Assembly: GCA_004282895.1 (NCBI GenBank)
Contig: SHLQ01000007.1
Location: 1 to 42,023 of the forward strand
Length of the DNA: 42,023 nucleotides
Direction of reading: 5' to 3'
Source: Acidimicrobiales bacterium
GTDB taxonomy: Bacteria > Actinomycetota > Acidimicrobiia > Acidimicrobiales > SHLQ01
Shown here piece after piece: positions 1 to 7,426 of this stretch (position 1 is its first letter; each line of letters opens with the position of its first letter). The notes beneath the pieces are model-generated. The model searched no databases, had not been told where the DNA came from, and saw only the letters and a list, made by a program, of their open reading frames with translations. The position numbers and the translations under genes are program-made.

Positions 1-13
1 ACCCCTTTTTGGC
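1..13. repeat. Truncated end of a GGGGTC hairpin element
   Basis: These 13 bases (ACCCCTTTTTGGC) are identical to the right arm of the complete hairpin at 28195-28207. They lie immediately downstream of the gpsA stop codon, so the element probably serves as the gpsA terminator. The left arm falls outside the window, so the hairpin itself cannot be confirmed here. Confidence 0.4.
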
Positions 14-1009
14 TCAGTGGCGGTCGACTTCGTCCTGTTGGGGGCGTCGGAGGAGGCCTTTGTAGACCTCGCGAGCGGTACGACCTTCGGCCACGACGGC
101 GCACACCTCGTTGCAGATCGGCAGATCGACGCCGTGCTGGCGTCCGAGCTCGGCGACGACTGGCGCGGACTTCAGTCCTTCGGCCACCTGCTGCATCTCC
201 TCGACGATCTCGTCGAGTGAACGCCCCTTGCCCAGCTCGAACCCGACGGTGCGGTTGCGGCTTTGCGGGCTCATACAGGTGGCCAACAAGTCACCCATCC
301 CGGCCAGACCCATGAACGTGTTCTCGTGTCCACCCAGCGCAATTCCAAGTCGGGTCAACTCGGCGAGGCCACGGGTGATGACGGCGGCCAGCGTGTTGTC
401 GCCGGTGCCCAATCCGCCGGCCATGCCCGCGGCGATCGCGATCACATTCTTGAGCGCGCCACCCAACTCGCAGCCGATGCGGTCGGGGTTGGTGTACACC
501 CGGAACACGTCGGTCGCGAAGATCCCCTGCAGCTCCTCGGCAAGGGACACGTCGTCGAAGGCAATAACCGTCGCGGCCGCGTGACCCGCAAGGATCTCCT
601 TCGCAAGGTTCGGTCCGGTGAGAACACCGACCGGGTTGTCCGGCAACACATCCGAGATCAACTCGGTCATACGTTTGCCGGTGTCACGGTCCAGGCCCTT
701 GGCCAGCGAAACGATCGGTACGTCCGCGGAGATCAGTGGCGCCACCTCGGTCAGCGTGTCTGCAAACCCCGCGGAGGCGACACCCATGACGAGCACGTCC
801 GCGTCCGATGCCGCGCCGGCGATCGTGGGTGATGCGACCAATGAGTTGTGCAGTCCGAAGCCCGGCAGATACCTCGGGTTCTCGTTTCTCTGATTGATGC
901 CCTCAACCACCTCGGGACGACGCGCATAGATCGTCGTCGGCGCATTGTGGGCGCACAAGCTGGCGACCGTCGTGCCCCATGATCCACCACCAAGTACAGC
1001 AACCTTCAT
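14..1009 (-). CDS. gpsA: Glycerol-3-phosphate dehydrogenase [NAD(P)+]
   Basis: GpsA makes sn-glycerol 3-phosphate from dihydroxyacetone phosphate with NAD(P)H in the cytoplasm, supplying phospholipid synthesis. The 331-residue protein has the usual family length. It begins with a Rossmann dinucleotide-binding loop (VAVLGGGSWGT, residues 3-13) and carries the family's catalytic-domain signature GALKNVIAIAAG near residues 184-195, followed by GLGTGDNT. The ATG lies 9 bases after the stop of the nucleosidase gene, so it is the third gene of a minus-strand operon (glycosyltransferase, nucleosidase, gpsA). No strong Shine-Dalgarno is seen, which suggests coupling to the upstream gene. Identification is firm. 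Confidence 0.96.
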   Translation of the reverse strand: MKVAVLGGGSWGTTVASLCAHNAPTTIYARRPEVVEGINQRNENPRYLPGFGLHNSLVASPTIAGAASDADVLVMGVASAGFADTLTEVAPLISADVPIVSLAKGLDRDTGKRMTELISDVLPDNPVGVLTGPNLAKEILAGHAAATVIAFDDVSLAEELQGIFATDVFRVYTNPDRIGCELGGALKNVIAIAAGMAGGLGTGDNTLAAVITRGLAELTRLGIALGGHENTFMGLAGMGDLLATCMSPQSRNRTVGFELGKGRSLDEIVEEMQQVAEGLKSAPVVAELGRQHGVDLPICNEVCAVVAEGRTAREVYKGLLRRPQQDEVDRH

Positions 1010-1018
1010 ATGGCGAGA

Positions 1019-1723
1019 CTAGCCGTTGAGCTCGGTGAGGAATACTGGCAGCGCTACCGCCAACGTTGCGCTGGCCACCTCGAGGTTCGCCATGAATTGC
1101 TTGGCGGTCGGCTCGGGCGAGTCGACGAGGTCGGTGATCACCTTGAACGCGGTGAACGGAATGGACGAACGGGCGGCAACCCCCGCAACCGCCGCGGCTT
1201 CCATGTCCTTCGCGATGGTGCCGTGGGTGTCCATCGCCGCCAGATCGAGTGGTGGCGCGTCGAGGGAATCTCCGGTGGAGCACGGCCCGGCGGTGAACCC
1301 CAGCCGTTCCGTGACCTTTTGCAGATCCATCGTGGGATAGTGGCCCTGCGCGTACGCCTCGAAGCCTCCCAGTGGCACGCGGCGGTCGTGGTGGATGACG
1401 GGACCGTTCGCGACGATCACCTGACCGATGTAGCCACCCCGCGATACAAACCCCCCGGCGGTACCGGCGGAGATCACGATGTCGGGTTTGAATCGGGCCA
1501 GCGCAGCCGCAGTACTGAGCGCAGCCGGTGTTGTGCCGATTGAGTCGACGCGATGCACCGGATCGATGCCGTTCACCGCGATCACGAGTCCGGAACCTTC
1601 GAACCAGACCATCGGTGGCGGGGCGTCATCAACGACCGAAAGACTCATCGATCGCACGATGGGCGCGGCCTCGGCTCCCATCGCCATGACAACAAGGATC
1701 GTCACCCGTCGAGGTCCTGCCAT
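1019..1723 (-). CDS. MTA/SAH nucleosidase-like phosphorylase-superfamily protein
   Basis: This 234-residue protein belongs to the nucleoside phosphorylase/uridine phosphorylase superfamily, probably 5'-methylthioadenosine/S-adenosylhomocysteine nucleosidase, which cleaves the glycosidic bond to give adenine and a thioribose. The N-terminal strand ILVVMAMGAEAAPI carries the conserved early Glu. Near the C-terminus, DMEAAAVAGVA matches the family's substrate-binding Met-Glu and is followed by the catalytic Asp in KVITDLVD. A Gly-rich SAGTAGGF loop lies in the middle. The ATG at 1723 was chosen because upstream in-frame sequence overlaps the glycosyltransferase and looks non-native; this gives a 22-bp overlap with that gene. 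A futalosine-hydrolase role in menaquinone synthesis cannot be excluded from sequence alone. Confidence 0.82.
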   Translation of the reverse strand: MAGPRRVTILVVMAMGAEAAPIVRSMSLSVVDDAPPPMVWFEGSGLVIAVNGIDPVHRVDSIGTTPAALSTAAALARFKPDIVISAGTAGGFVSRGGYIGQVIVANGPVIHHDRRVPLGGFEAYAQGHYPTMDLQKVTERLGFTAGPCSTGDSLDAPPLDLAAMDTHGTIAKDMEAAAVAGVAARSSIPFTAFKVITDLVDSPEPTAKQFMANLEVASATLAVALPVFLTELNG

Positions 1724-3978
1724 GGTGGTACCAACCGTGGTGCGCGGGCCAGCGTGAACGAATCCGCGTCGAGGGACAGGTTGGGGGAGTAGGCCGGGTC
1801 TTCCGCGAGTTGTTCCCCCCACCGCTCGATCACCGTGTCGACCTCGGCGTTGAACCGCGCCACCTTGACCGGATCATCCTCTGCTCCGCGGCTCACACTC
1901 TCGTGGTGGTAAAGCAGTGCATGTGGCGTCCACAGGATTCGCTGCTCGGCAACATGGCGGACACGAAGGCAGTAGTCGATGTCGTTGAACGCAACCGCCA
2001 GCTCTTCATCGAGCCCACCGAGCTCGGACCACGTGTCCCGGCGGGTCAAGAGACACGCCCCGGTGACGGCACCAACCTCGTGGGTCATCGTCAACCGACT
2101 GAAGTAGCCGTACTCATCCCGGCCGAGTTGGTGATGTCCATGGCCGGCCAAACCACCAAGCCCCAGAACGACGCCGGCGTGCTGAATCGTGTCGTTCGGG
2201 TACAGCAGCTTGGCCCCGACGATGCCGACGTCCGGCTGTTGAATCCAGCGCACCATTTCACTCAGCCACTCCGGTTCGATCACCTCGGTGTCGTTGTTCA
2301 GCAGGCAAAGGAGTTCCCCGTTTGCGGTGCGAGCGGCGGCATTGTTCACTGCGGAAAAGTTGAATACACCCGGGTGGCGTACAACCCGGTGGTCGTGGCC
2401 GTTGTCGAATGCCTCCAGCCACTCGAGCGTCTGTGGATCGGTCGAATCGTTGTCGACGACGATGATCTCGAAGGCGGGGTAGGTCGTGCGAGCGAGGCTC
2501 TCCGTACATTGCCGGAGCAGATCCACGGAATCGCGCGTCGGAATGATGATTGAGACCAGCGGGAAGTCGAGCAGGGGCGGGGTGCACCGGTAGGCGGTGG
2601 GCGCGGCGGCGTCGCCCACCTTCCAGCCGTCTCCCAGCCGGTCGCGGAGTGCGGCCTTTGACGCATCCTCCGTGTACGACTTCTCATCCGCGGCCTGGGC
2701 CGTGCTGCCCGCGATCGCTCGCCAGTGGTAGGCGATGTACGGCACGTGCACGATGCGGTCGGCGGTGGTCGCCGCCGTGGCTCTCAGAAGAAGGTCGTGG
2801 TCCTGCGATCCGTCGAAGCCTTCGCGAAGATCGCCGATCTGATCGATCAGCGATCGTCGCATGACGGTGAGGTGAGACATGTAGTTCTGGCCGAGCAGGA
2901 GCTCTGGATTCCACGACGGCTTGCAGTGGGGATCGAAGTGTCGTCCCGTGGAATCCACTTTGTCCTCGTCCGTGTAGAGGATGTCGGCCTCGTCACTGGC
3001 CAGTGCGACGACGGCGAGAGCAAAGGGAGCGAGCTCGTCATCGTGATCCATGAAGCCCACGAACCTTCCCGCCGCAAGTCCCAGTCCGTCGTTGGTGGCG
3101 GCGGCGATGTGACCATTCGCCCTGCGGAAGTGCACAACGATACGGTCGTCGCTCGCAGCGGCCTGTTCGAGCACCCGCCGCGCCGTCGCTCCAGGAGAGG
3201 CATCATCCACGATGCAGAGCTGCCAGTTCTCATACACCTGGGCTCGCACCGACTCGATCGCAGCCTGAAGCCAGCGATCGTTCGGCTCGTAGACCGGCAT
3301 GACGATCGAGATCAGTGGTGTCGTGTCGCCGAAATGTGCGGTGACACGAGCTCGAAGCCGGTCGGCGTCGTCGTCGAAGATGACGGCGTTGCGCACGCGC
3401 CAGGACGCGTAGTCGACGCTGTCGCCCGCCCGACGATGCTGCAGGTGTTCGTAGGCGACCGCCACTTGCTGCAATGCGTCCCGGACCCCGCCCTTCGCCT
3501 GGGCAGAACGCAGATCGTCAATCAGGACGTCTCGGTCGGTTGACCCGGCGAAACCTGATGCGGCGACGTCAGCGGACATCATCGACGCGGCCACCATGGA
3601 GGGCAGTTTGCGCAGCTCGACGTGAGACACGGTCACCGAATCCAGCCACGGCGACACCTCCAGATGGATGCGCCTCGTTCCCTCCGGGACGTGAACGACC
3701 CGACCTCGCCGACCGGCGACCTCTGGAACCGGACGACGGGCGAGCGGTACGGAGCCGCGTTCCGGGAGGAACCGAAGCGCAATGGGCGACGCCACGGCTG
3801 GAGCGCCTGGCTCTGGCTTCAGCGTGGTGGCCCCTTCGAGGTCGGTGCGGACGAAATACCAGCCGGGTTCGGGTGTGTCCGACAGTTCGAACAGTGGGCG
3901 CCCGCCCGTGACCTTCCATGACGATGACGATGACGATGCCACCGCGAGATCCCGGACAGCAGTAAGCGAGGCGCGCAC
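1702..3978 (-). CDS. Two-domain family 2 glycosyltransferase
   Basis: This 758-residue protein contains two GT-A (GT2) domains. The first starts near residue 221 (PLISIVMPVYEPNDRW) with a DHDDE metal-binding motif at 311-315. The second starts near 473 (PLVSIIIPTRDS) with the DND motif at 509-511 and LNNDTEV at 560-566. The first 215 residues resemble no domain I recognise and may be an accessory or binding module. Tandem GT2 proteins usually assemble rhamnose- or galactose-containing surface glycans, but donor and acceptor cannot be read here. The GTG start is preceded by TACTGT exactly six bases upstream (3990-3985), which fits a leaderless transcript. It leads an operon with the nucleosidase and gpsA. 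Confidence 0.88.
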   Translation of the reverse strand: MRASLTAVRDLAVASSSSSSWKVTGGRPLFELSDTPEPGWYFVRTDLEGATTLKPEPGAPAVASPIALRFLPERGSVPLARRPVPEVAGRRGRVVHVPEGTRRIHLEVSPWLDSVTVSHVELRKLPSMVAASMMSADVAASGFAGSTDRDVLIDDLRSAQAKGGVRDALQQVAVAYEHLQHRRAGDSVDYASWRVRNAVIFDDDADRLRARVTAHFGDTTPLISIVMPVYEPNDRWLQAAIESVRAQVYENWQLCIVDDASPGATARRVLEQAAASDDRIVVHFRRANGHIAAATNDGLGLAAGRFVGFMDHDDELAPFALAVVALASDEADILYTDEDKVDSTGRHFDPHCKPSWNPELLLGQNYMSHLTVMRRSLIDQIGDLREGFDGSQDHDLLLRATAATTADRIVHVPYIAYHWRAIAGSTAQAADEKSYTEDASKAALRDRLGDGWKVGDAAAPTAYRCTPPLLDFPLVSIIIPTRDSVDLLRQCTESLARTTYPAFEIIVVDNDSTDPQTLEWLEAFDNGHDHRVVRHPGVFNFSAVNNAAARTANGELLCLLNNDTEVIEPEWLSEMVRWIQQPDVGIVGAKLLYPNDTIQHAGVVLGLGGLAGHGHHQLGRDEYGYFSRLTMTHEVGAVTGACLLTRRDTWSELGGLDEELAVAFNDIDYCLRVRHVAEQRILWTPHALLYHHESVSRGAEDDPVKVARFNAEVDTVIERWGEQLAEDPAYSPNLSLDADSFTLARAPRLVPPWQDLDG

Positions 3979-3984
3979 GGCCCC

Positions 3985-3990
3985 ACAGTA
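3985..3990 (-). promoter_or_regulatory. -10 element (TACTGT) of a leaderless glycosyltransferase mRNA
   Basis: TACTGT is followed by GGGGCC and then the GTG start of the glycosyltransferase, placing the predicted transcript start on the start codon. No Shine-Dalgarno is needed. The same geometry recurs at 11621, 20792 and 28964. Confidence 0.4.
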
Positions 3991-4177
3991 GATCGCAGCT
4001 ACGTGGACAGAGCGAACGCTCTTTGGATCGCATCCATGGCTGCCGATGGATCCGTAAGGAACATAAGAACAACGATTGTGGTTCTCTGGAATGCTTCAGA
4101 TCGCTCTAAATTTCGCCTTACCTTTGACGGGTTGAGTGGGTGAAGTAGAAAGCGTCTGAGGTTGGAAAGGCCGATTG

Positions 4178-5623
4178 ATGGATGAAGTGACACGGAGCGA
4201 CTCGCCACAGGATGGCTCACCGACGCCTCCTGTTGTTGCGCCGCCCACCACCGAGCCTTTGGCCGCGTCGAAGCCAACGTCGGACACGTGGCGGGCCGCC
4301 GACCGCCCCGCCGAGGCCGCCCCTTTCCCGGACGTTTCTGCACCAGCGCCCGCTGTCGGTGGCTCCACCGACCGGGTAACACCCTGGGGCGGGCACATCG
4401 CCCCGACTGCTGCGACCACCGCAAACCCGCCGGATGGCCCGGTTCCAACCACCACGGGTCGTCCTGTCGCGGCGGCGCCGACTCCTGCCCGTTCGATCAC
4501 GGCCGCCGCCCCTCTACCCACCAGTCCTGCACCTCAGGCAGAGGAGGCCAAGCGCCGCCTGTGGCCGCTCGCGCTCCTGGCGCTCGCGACCATCGCCTTG
4601 TCCGGTCTTCTGTCCTGGGCCATTGCGAGCAACGTCGCCGACTCGACATCGGTCGCCACCGAACCGGTCCTCGATGGACCGGCTGAGACCGTGTCGACGA
4701 CCATTCCGGCGGCGTCCAACACGATCACCCCCGACAACGTCGAGCCGACCATCGGCGATGACAATCCCTTCTCCGGTGAGCCGTTCGCGGAAGCTGCAGC
4801 CAAGATCGCCCCATCGGTGGTGCAGCTTTCGCTGCAGAACGGCCTGGGCAGCGGTGTGATCATCGACGAGGACGGAACAATCCTGACCGCCGCGCACGTC
4901 GTCGGCACCGCCACGCAGGTGGAGGTTCGCCTCTACGACGGCACGGTGCTCGACGGAACGGTCGTCGGCGCGGACAGCTTCACCGATGTCGCCGTCGTGA
5001 ACATCGACCCCGAAGGGCTCGATCTCGTGGCGGCCCCGATCGCCGATGTGGACGACATTCGTGTGGGCCAGCTCAGCGTGGCCGTCGGCAGCCCCTTCGG
5101 ATTCGAGCAGACCGTGACCGCCGGAATCATCAGTGGTGTTGACCGGGTCGTCAACGACGTCTCGATGGTGCAGACAGACGCCCCCATCAACCCCGGCAAC
5201 TCCGGTGGTCCGCTGATCGACCTCGACGGACGAGTCGTGGGCATCAACGACCTCATCTTCACGGAGTCCGGTTCGAGCGCAGGAGTGGGCTTCGCCATCA
5301 GCATTGATCTTGCGACGATCGTGGCCGATCAGATTCTGGCCGGCGAGGATGTCCGGCTCGCTCTTCTGGGTGTGCAGACCCTGCCATCGGCTGATGGTCA
5401 GCCCGGTGCCCTCATCGACTCCGTCGTCCCCGATTCGGCTGCCGACGACGGCGGCGTGGAGGTCGGCGATCTCGTGGTTTCGGTCGACGGACAAGCGACC
5501 AAAGGTGGCCGCCAGTTGCGGGCCCAGGTCATCGACAACGCTCCGGGCACATCAATCACCCTTGGGATCCTTCGTCAGGGTGAGCTCATCGAAATTGATG
5601 TCACGCTCGGCTCGTCCGGGTAA
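4178..5623 (+). CDS. Membrane-anchored HtrA/DegP-like serine protease with PDZ domain
   Basis: This trypsin-like S1C protease is expected to act outside the membrane on misfolded or signalling proteins. Residues 1-125 are Pro/Ala/Thr-rich and probably disordered in the cytoplasm. A single transmembrane helix spans about 127-150, a Thr-rich linker follows, then the protease domain (about 200-385) and one PDZ domain (about 395-478). The catalytic triad is visible: His240 in LTAAHVVG, Asp270 in SFTDVAVV, Ser342 in [12 protein letters not shown] at 4178 is preferred over an in-frame TTG at 4175 because AAAGG at 4166-4170 is then 7 bases away. The arrangement matches actinobacterial PepD/HtrA-type proteins. 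It is a single gene with rpmB downstream. Confidence 0.92.
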   Translation: MDEVTRSDSPQDGSPTPPVVAPPTTEPLAASKPTSDTWRAADRPAEAAPFPDVSAPAPAVGGSTDRVTPWGGHIAPTAATTANPPDGPVPTTTGRPVAAAPTPARSITAAAPLPTSPAPQAEEAKRRLWPLALLALATIALSGLLSWAIASNVADSTSVATEPVLDGPAETVSTTIPAASNTITPDNVEPTIGDDNPFSGEPFAEAAAKIAPSVVQLSLQNGLGSGVIIDEDGTILTAAHVVGTATQVEVRLYDGTVLDGTVVGADSFTDVAVVNIDPEGLDLVAAPIADVDDIRVGQLSVAVGSPFGFEQTVTAGIISGVDRVVNDVSMVQTDAPINPGNSGGPLIDLDGRVVGINDLIFTESGSSAGVGFAISIDLATIVADQILAGEDVRLALLGVQTLPSADGQPGALIDSVVPDSAADDGGVEVGDLVVSVDGQATKGGRQLRAQVIDNAPGTSITLGILRQGELIEIDVTLGSSG

Positions 5624-5733
5624 CTGTCGCGAGTGGTGAATCCGCGGCATCGGCATTAGCCTTGTCTCTTGGCCCCAACAGCCCCATCTCGCTGGTACGG
5701 ACCGAAATCGTTCGAGAATCAAGGATTTGTGAC

Positions 5734-5970
5734 ATGTCACGTGTGTGTCAAGTAACTGGAAAGAAGCCATCGTTCGGCAAGAACGTGTCGCACTCGCATC
5801 GCCGCACGAACCGCCGCTGGGATCCAAATATCCAGAAGAAGCGTTATTACATTCCGTCCGAGAAGAAGTGGATCACGTTGACCGTGTCCACCAAGGGCAT
5901 CAAGACCATCGACAAGCGCGGCATCGAGAGCGTCGTTGCCGACATGCGCCGGAACGGACAGAAGATCTAA
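5734..5970 (+). CDS. rpmB: 50S ribosomal protein L28
   Basis: L28 of 78 residues, a component of the large ribosomal subunit. The N-terminus [12 protein letters not shown] and the [11 protein letters not shown] segment are characteristic. It lacks the paired CxxC zinc motifs, so it is of the cysteine-free type, and it closely resembles the mycobacterial rpmB2 type. The ATG is set by AAGGA at 5721-5725, 8 bases upstream; the longer open frame upstream is not supported. Its TAA stop overlaps the rpmG ATG by one base (TAATG), showing translational coupling. In several actinobacteria this cysteine-free pair is a zinc-starvation set controlled by Zur, but I see no convincing Zur palindrome in the 110 bases upstream. 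Confidence 0.97.
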   Translation: MSRVCQVTGKKPSFGKNVSHSHRRTNRRWDPNIQKKRYYIPSEKKWITLTVSTKGIKTIDKRGIESVVADMRRNGQKI

Positions 5971-6131
5971 TGGCCAGCGACAAGCGTCCCATCATCAAAC
6001 TTCGTTCCACCGCCGGTACCGGTTACCAGTACTGGACCACCAAGAACAAGACGAACACCCGCGAACGTATCGAGCTCAAGAAGTTCGACCCGGTCGTTCG
6101 CAAACACGTCATCTTCCGCGAAGAGCGTTAG
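5970..6131 (+). CDS. rpmG: 50S ribosomal protein L33, cysteine-free type
   Basis: L33 of 53 residues. The core [18 protein letters not shown] and the C-terminal [17 protein letters not shown] are diagnostic. None of the four zinc-binding cysteines of the C+ form is present. The start ATG overlaps the rpmB stop by one base, so the two proteins are made in step. Only ribosomal genes rpmB-rpmG are linked here; rpsN and rpsR, which accompany them in the mycobacterial Zur-regulated operon, are absent. Confidence 0.97.
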   Translation: MASDKRPIIKLRSTAGTGYQYWTTKNKTNTRERIELKKFDPVVRKHVIFREER

Positions 6132-6175
6132 GGGCCGGAGCCCTCGGCGGAGGCCCATGGAGGCATCCGCGGATC

Positions 6176-6194
6176 TCGGGCGGAAGTCCCGAGG
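6176..6194. terminator. Weak hairpin between convergent rpmG and BON-OmpA gene
   Basis: CTCGGG (6176-6181) and CCCGAG (6189-6194) form a 6-bp stem with a 7-base loop, between the rpmG stop and the stop of the opposite-strand gene. There is no T-tract on either strand, so its role as a terminator is uncertain. Confidence 0.25.
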
Positions 6195-6196
6195 TG

Positions 6197-7021
6197 TTAC
6201 AGCAGGACGAGGAATTCGATGCGGCGATTGCGGGCCTTGCCTTCGCGTGTCTCGTTGCTGTCGACCGGGTCCGCTTCGCCGTACCCAACCGCAATCATGC
6301 GGTCACTCTCCACGCCCGCAGCCACCAATGCGGAAACGACGGCATCAGCCCGCGACTGGGACAGAACGAGGTTCGCTTCCTCCTCACCATCGCTGTCGGT
6401 GTGGCCGCCGATTTCCACCCGAAGCTGAGGATTGTTCACCATAACCTGAGCTATTTGTGCGATCGTCGGCGCGGAATCGGCAGTGAGCAGATTGCTGCCC
6501 GTTTCAAATCGGATGGGGTCACGGGCGGCGACCCCGGAAAGGCTCGCCTGAAGCTGCAACTCAACCTTGGAAACGGCGCCACCGGTGATCGGACTTGTTT
6601 GCACGGCGTCGATGTTCTCGCCGAGGTCGCCGAGCTCTGGCTGGCCGGCGAAGGTCAGCCGGTTGTCGACCGTAGCCACCTGCGAAATGCTGTTGACCAC
6701 GGCGCCGGCCGCCACCACATCGGCCCGTGTTGGCACTTCACCACTCAGCGTCACCTTGCGACCTTCGACTCGAACACCTACGTCGCCGTAGCCAACCCGC
6801 GTGAGTGAGGAAGCAACGATCTCGGTGATTTCCGTGCGATCCTCGTCCGCCTGCGCTTCGTCCGTGCTGCTCGTCGATCCGATGATGAACAGCAGCAGCA
6901 GCAGCGCAAATACCACACCGCCGACAATGATCCAGAGGCGAGGCAGATCTGCGCCTCGGCGCGCGGAATAGCCCTGCGACCCCATGCGCGGCGAATAACC
7001 GAGTGTTGGACGGGCGTTCAT
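6197..7021 (-). CDS. BON-domain and OmpA-domain membrane protein
   Basis: The 274-residue protein has a short cytoplasmic tail, a transmembrane helix (about residues 28-47, LWIIVGGVVFALLLLLFIIG), a BON-like segment (about 60-130, with GVRVEGRKVTLSGEVPTRAD) and a C-terminal OmpA peptidoglycan-binding domain (about 165-274). The OmpA domain carries IGGHTDSDG, the SQSRADAV arginine motif and VGYGEADP. Such domains bind diaminopimelate in peptidoglycan, so the protein probably tethers the membrane to the wall. ATG at 7021 is used rather than a TTG at 7051, because the ten extra residues would be encoded by the inverted repeat. It is divergent from the small membrane protein at 7076 and shares that repeat as its upstream region. 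Confidence 0.85.
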   Translation of the reverse strand: MNARPTLGYSPRMGSQGYSARRGADLPRLWIIVGGVVFALLLLLFIIGSTSSTDEAQADEDRTEITEIVASSLTRVGYGDVGVRVEGRKVTLSGEVPTRADVVAAGAVVNSISQVATVDNRLTFAGQPELGDLGENIDAVQTSPITGGAVSKVELQLQASLSGVAARDPIRFETGSNLLTADSAPTIAQIAQVMVNNPQLRVEIGGHTDSDGEEEANLVLSQSRADAVVSALVAAGVESDRMIAVGYGEADPVDSNETREGKARNRRIEFLVLL

Positions 7022-7026
7022 GAACA

Positions 7027-7075
7027 GATGTAAGTCTGGCACCTCCTCCAAGCGAGGAAATGCCAGACTTACATC
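7027..7075. promoter_or_regulatory. Perfect 15-bp inverted repeat between divergent genes
   Basis: GATGTAAGTCTGGCA at 7027-7041 is the exact reverse complement of 7061-7075, with 19 bases between. The right arm abuts the ATG at 7076 and the left arm ends 5 bases from the ATG at 7021 on the other strand. It fills essentially the whole divergent intergenic region, so both genes carry the same sequence at their 5' ends. It may be a palindromic operator or an RNA hairpin that covers both starts. Confidence 0.6.
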
Positions 7076-7426
7076 ATGGCCCAGCTCGCTCAGTCAGACG
7101 AATCCTCCCCGCTCGATTCCCTACCTCCGGAGGTGGTCGACGCGCTGCCCGAAGACATCGTCGAACAGTTAAAAAGCGGGGCGATCGACCGGATCCCGAC
7201 GGAAACACTCGAGGAGTTGCGACCGGATCTCGCCGACAAGGTCCCCGACAGCCTCGCGGAGACAGCCGCGTCGAATCCCGGGTTGACGGCTGTGCTCATC
7301 ATCATTGGCCTGCTGAGCCTGGCCGGAGCGGCGTGGGGATTTGTGAAGGGCTTCCTGAAGTCCGCGATTATTCTCGGGTTGATCGCGGCACTCGCCTGGT
7401 TCTTCTTCTTCCGGGATGTCAGCTAA
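7076..7426 (+). CDS. Small membrane protein of unknown function
   Basis: I do not recognise this 116-residue protein. The first 65 residues are acidic and amphipathic, with repeated leucine/proline steps (SLPPEVVDALPEDIVEQL, then a second DRIPTETLEELRPDLADKVPDSL), suggesting two similar helical hairpins. Two transmembrane helices follow at about 69-88 and 93-112, and the protein ends four residues after the second. The ATG sits directly after the inverted repeat at 7061-7075 with no Shine-Dalgarno at normal distance. The stop codon overlaps the stop of the convergent CAP-RTX gene by a few bases. Divergence from the BON-OmpA gene over a shared palindrome suggests common control. Confidence 0.75.
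   Translation: MAQLAQSDESSPLDSLPPEVVDALPEDIVEQLKSGAIDRIPTETLEELRPDLADKVPDSLAETAASNPGLTAVLIIIGLLSLAGAAWGFVKGFLKSAIILGLIAALAWFFFFRDVS

Noticed and set aside
4514-5494. 326-codon minus-strand frame
   Set aside because: It is opposite the HtrA protease, whose catalytic triad and PDZ domain are plain. The minus frame has a composition typical of a mirror frame (His, Asp, Gly, Arg-rich).
5624-5733. Zur box upstream of rpmB
   Set aside because: I looked for a TGAAAATnATTTTCA-like palindrome because the downstream proteins are of the cysteine-free type. Only GAAATCGTTCGAGAATC is near, and its halves do not match well.
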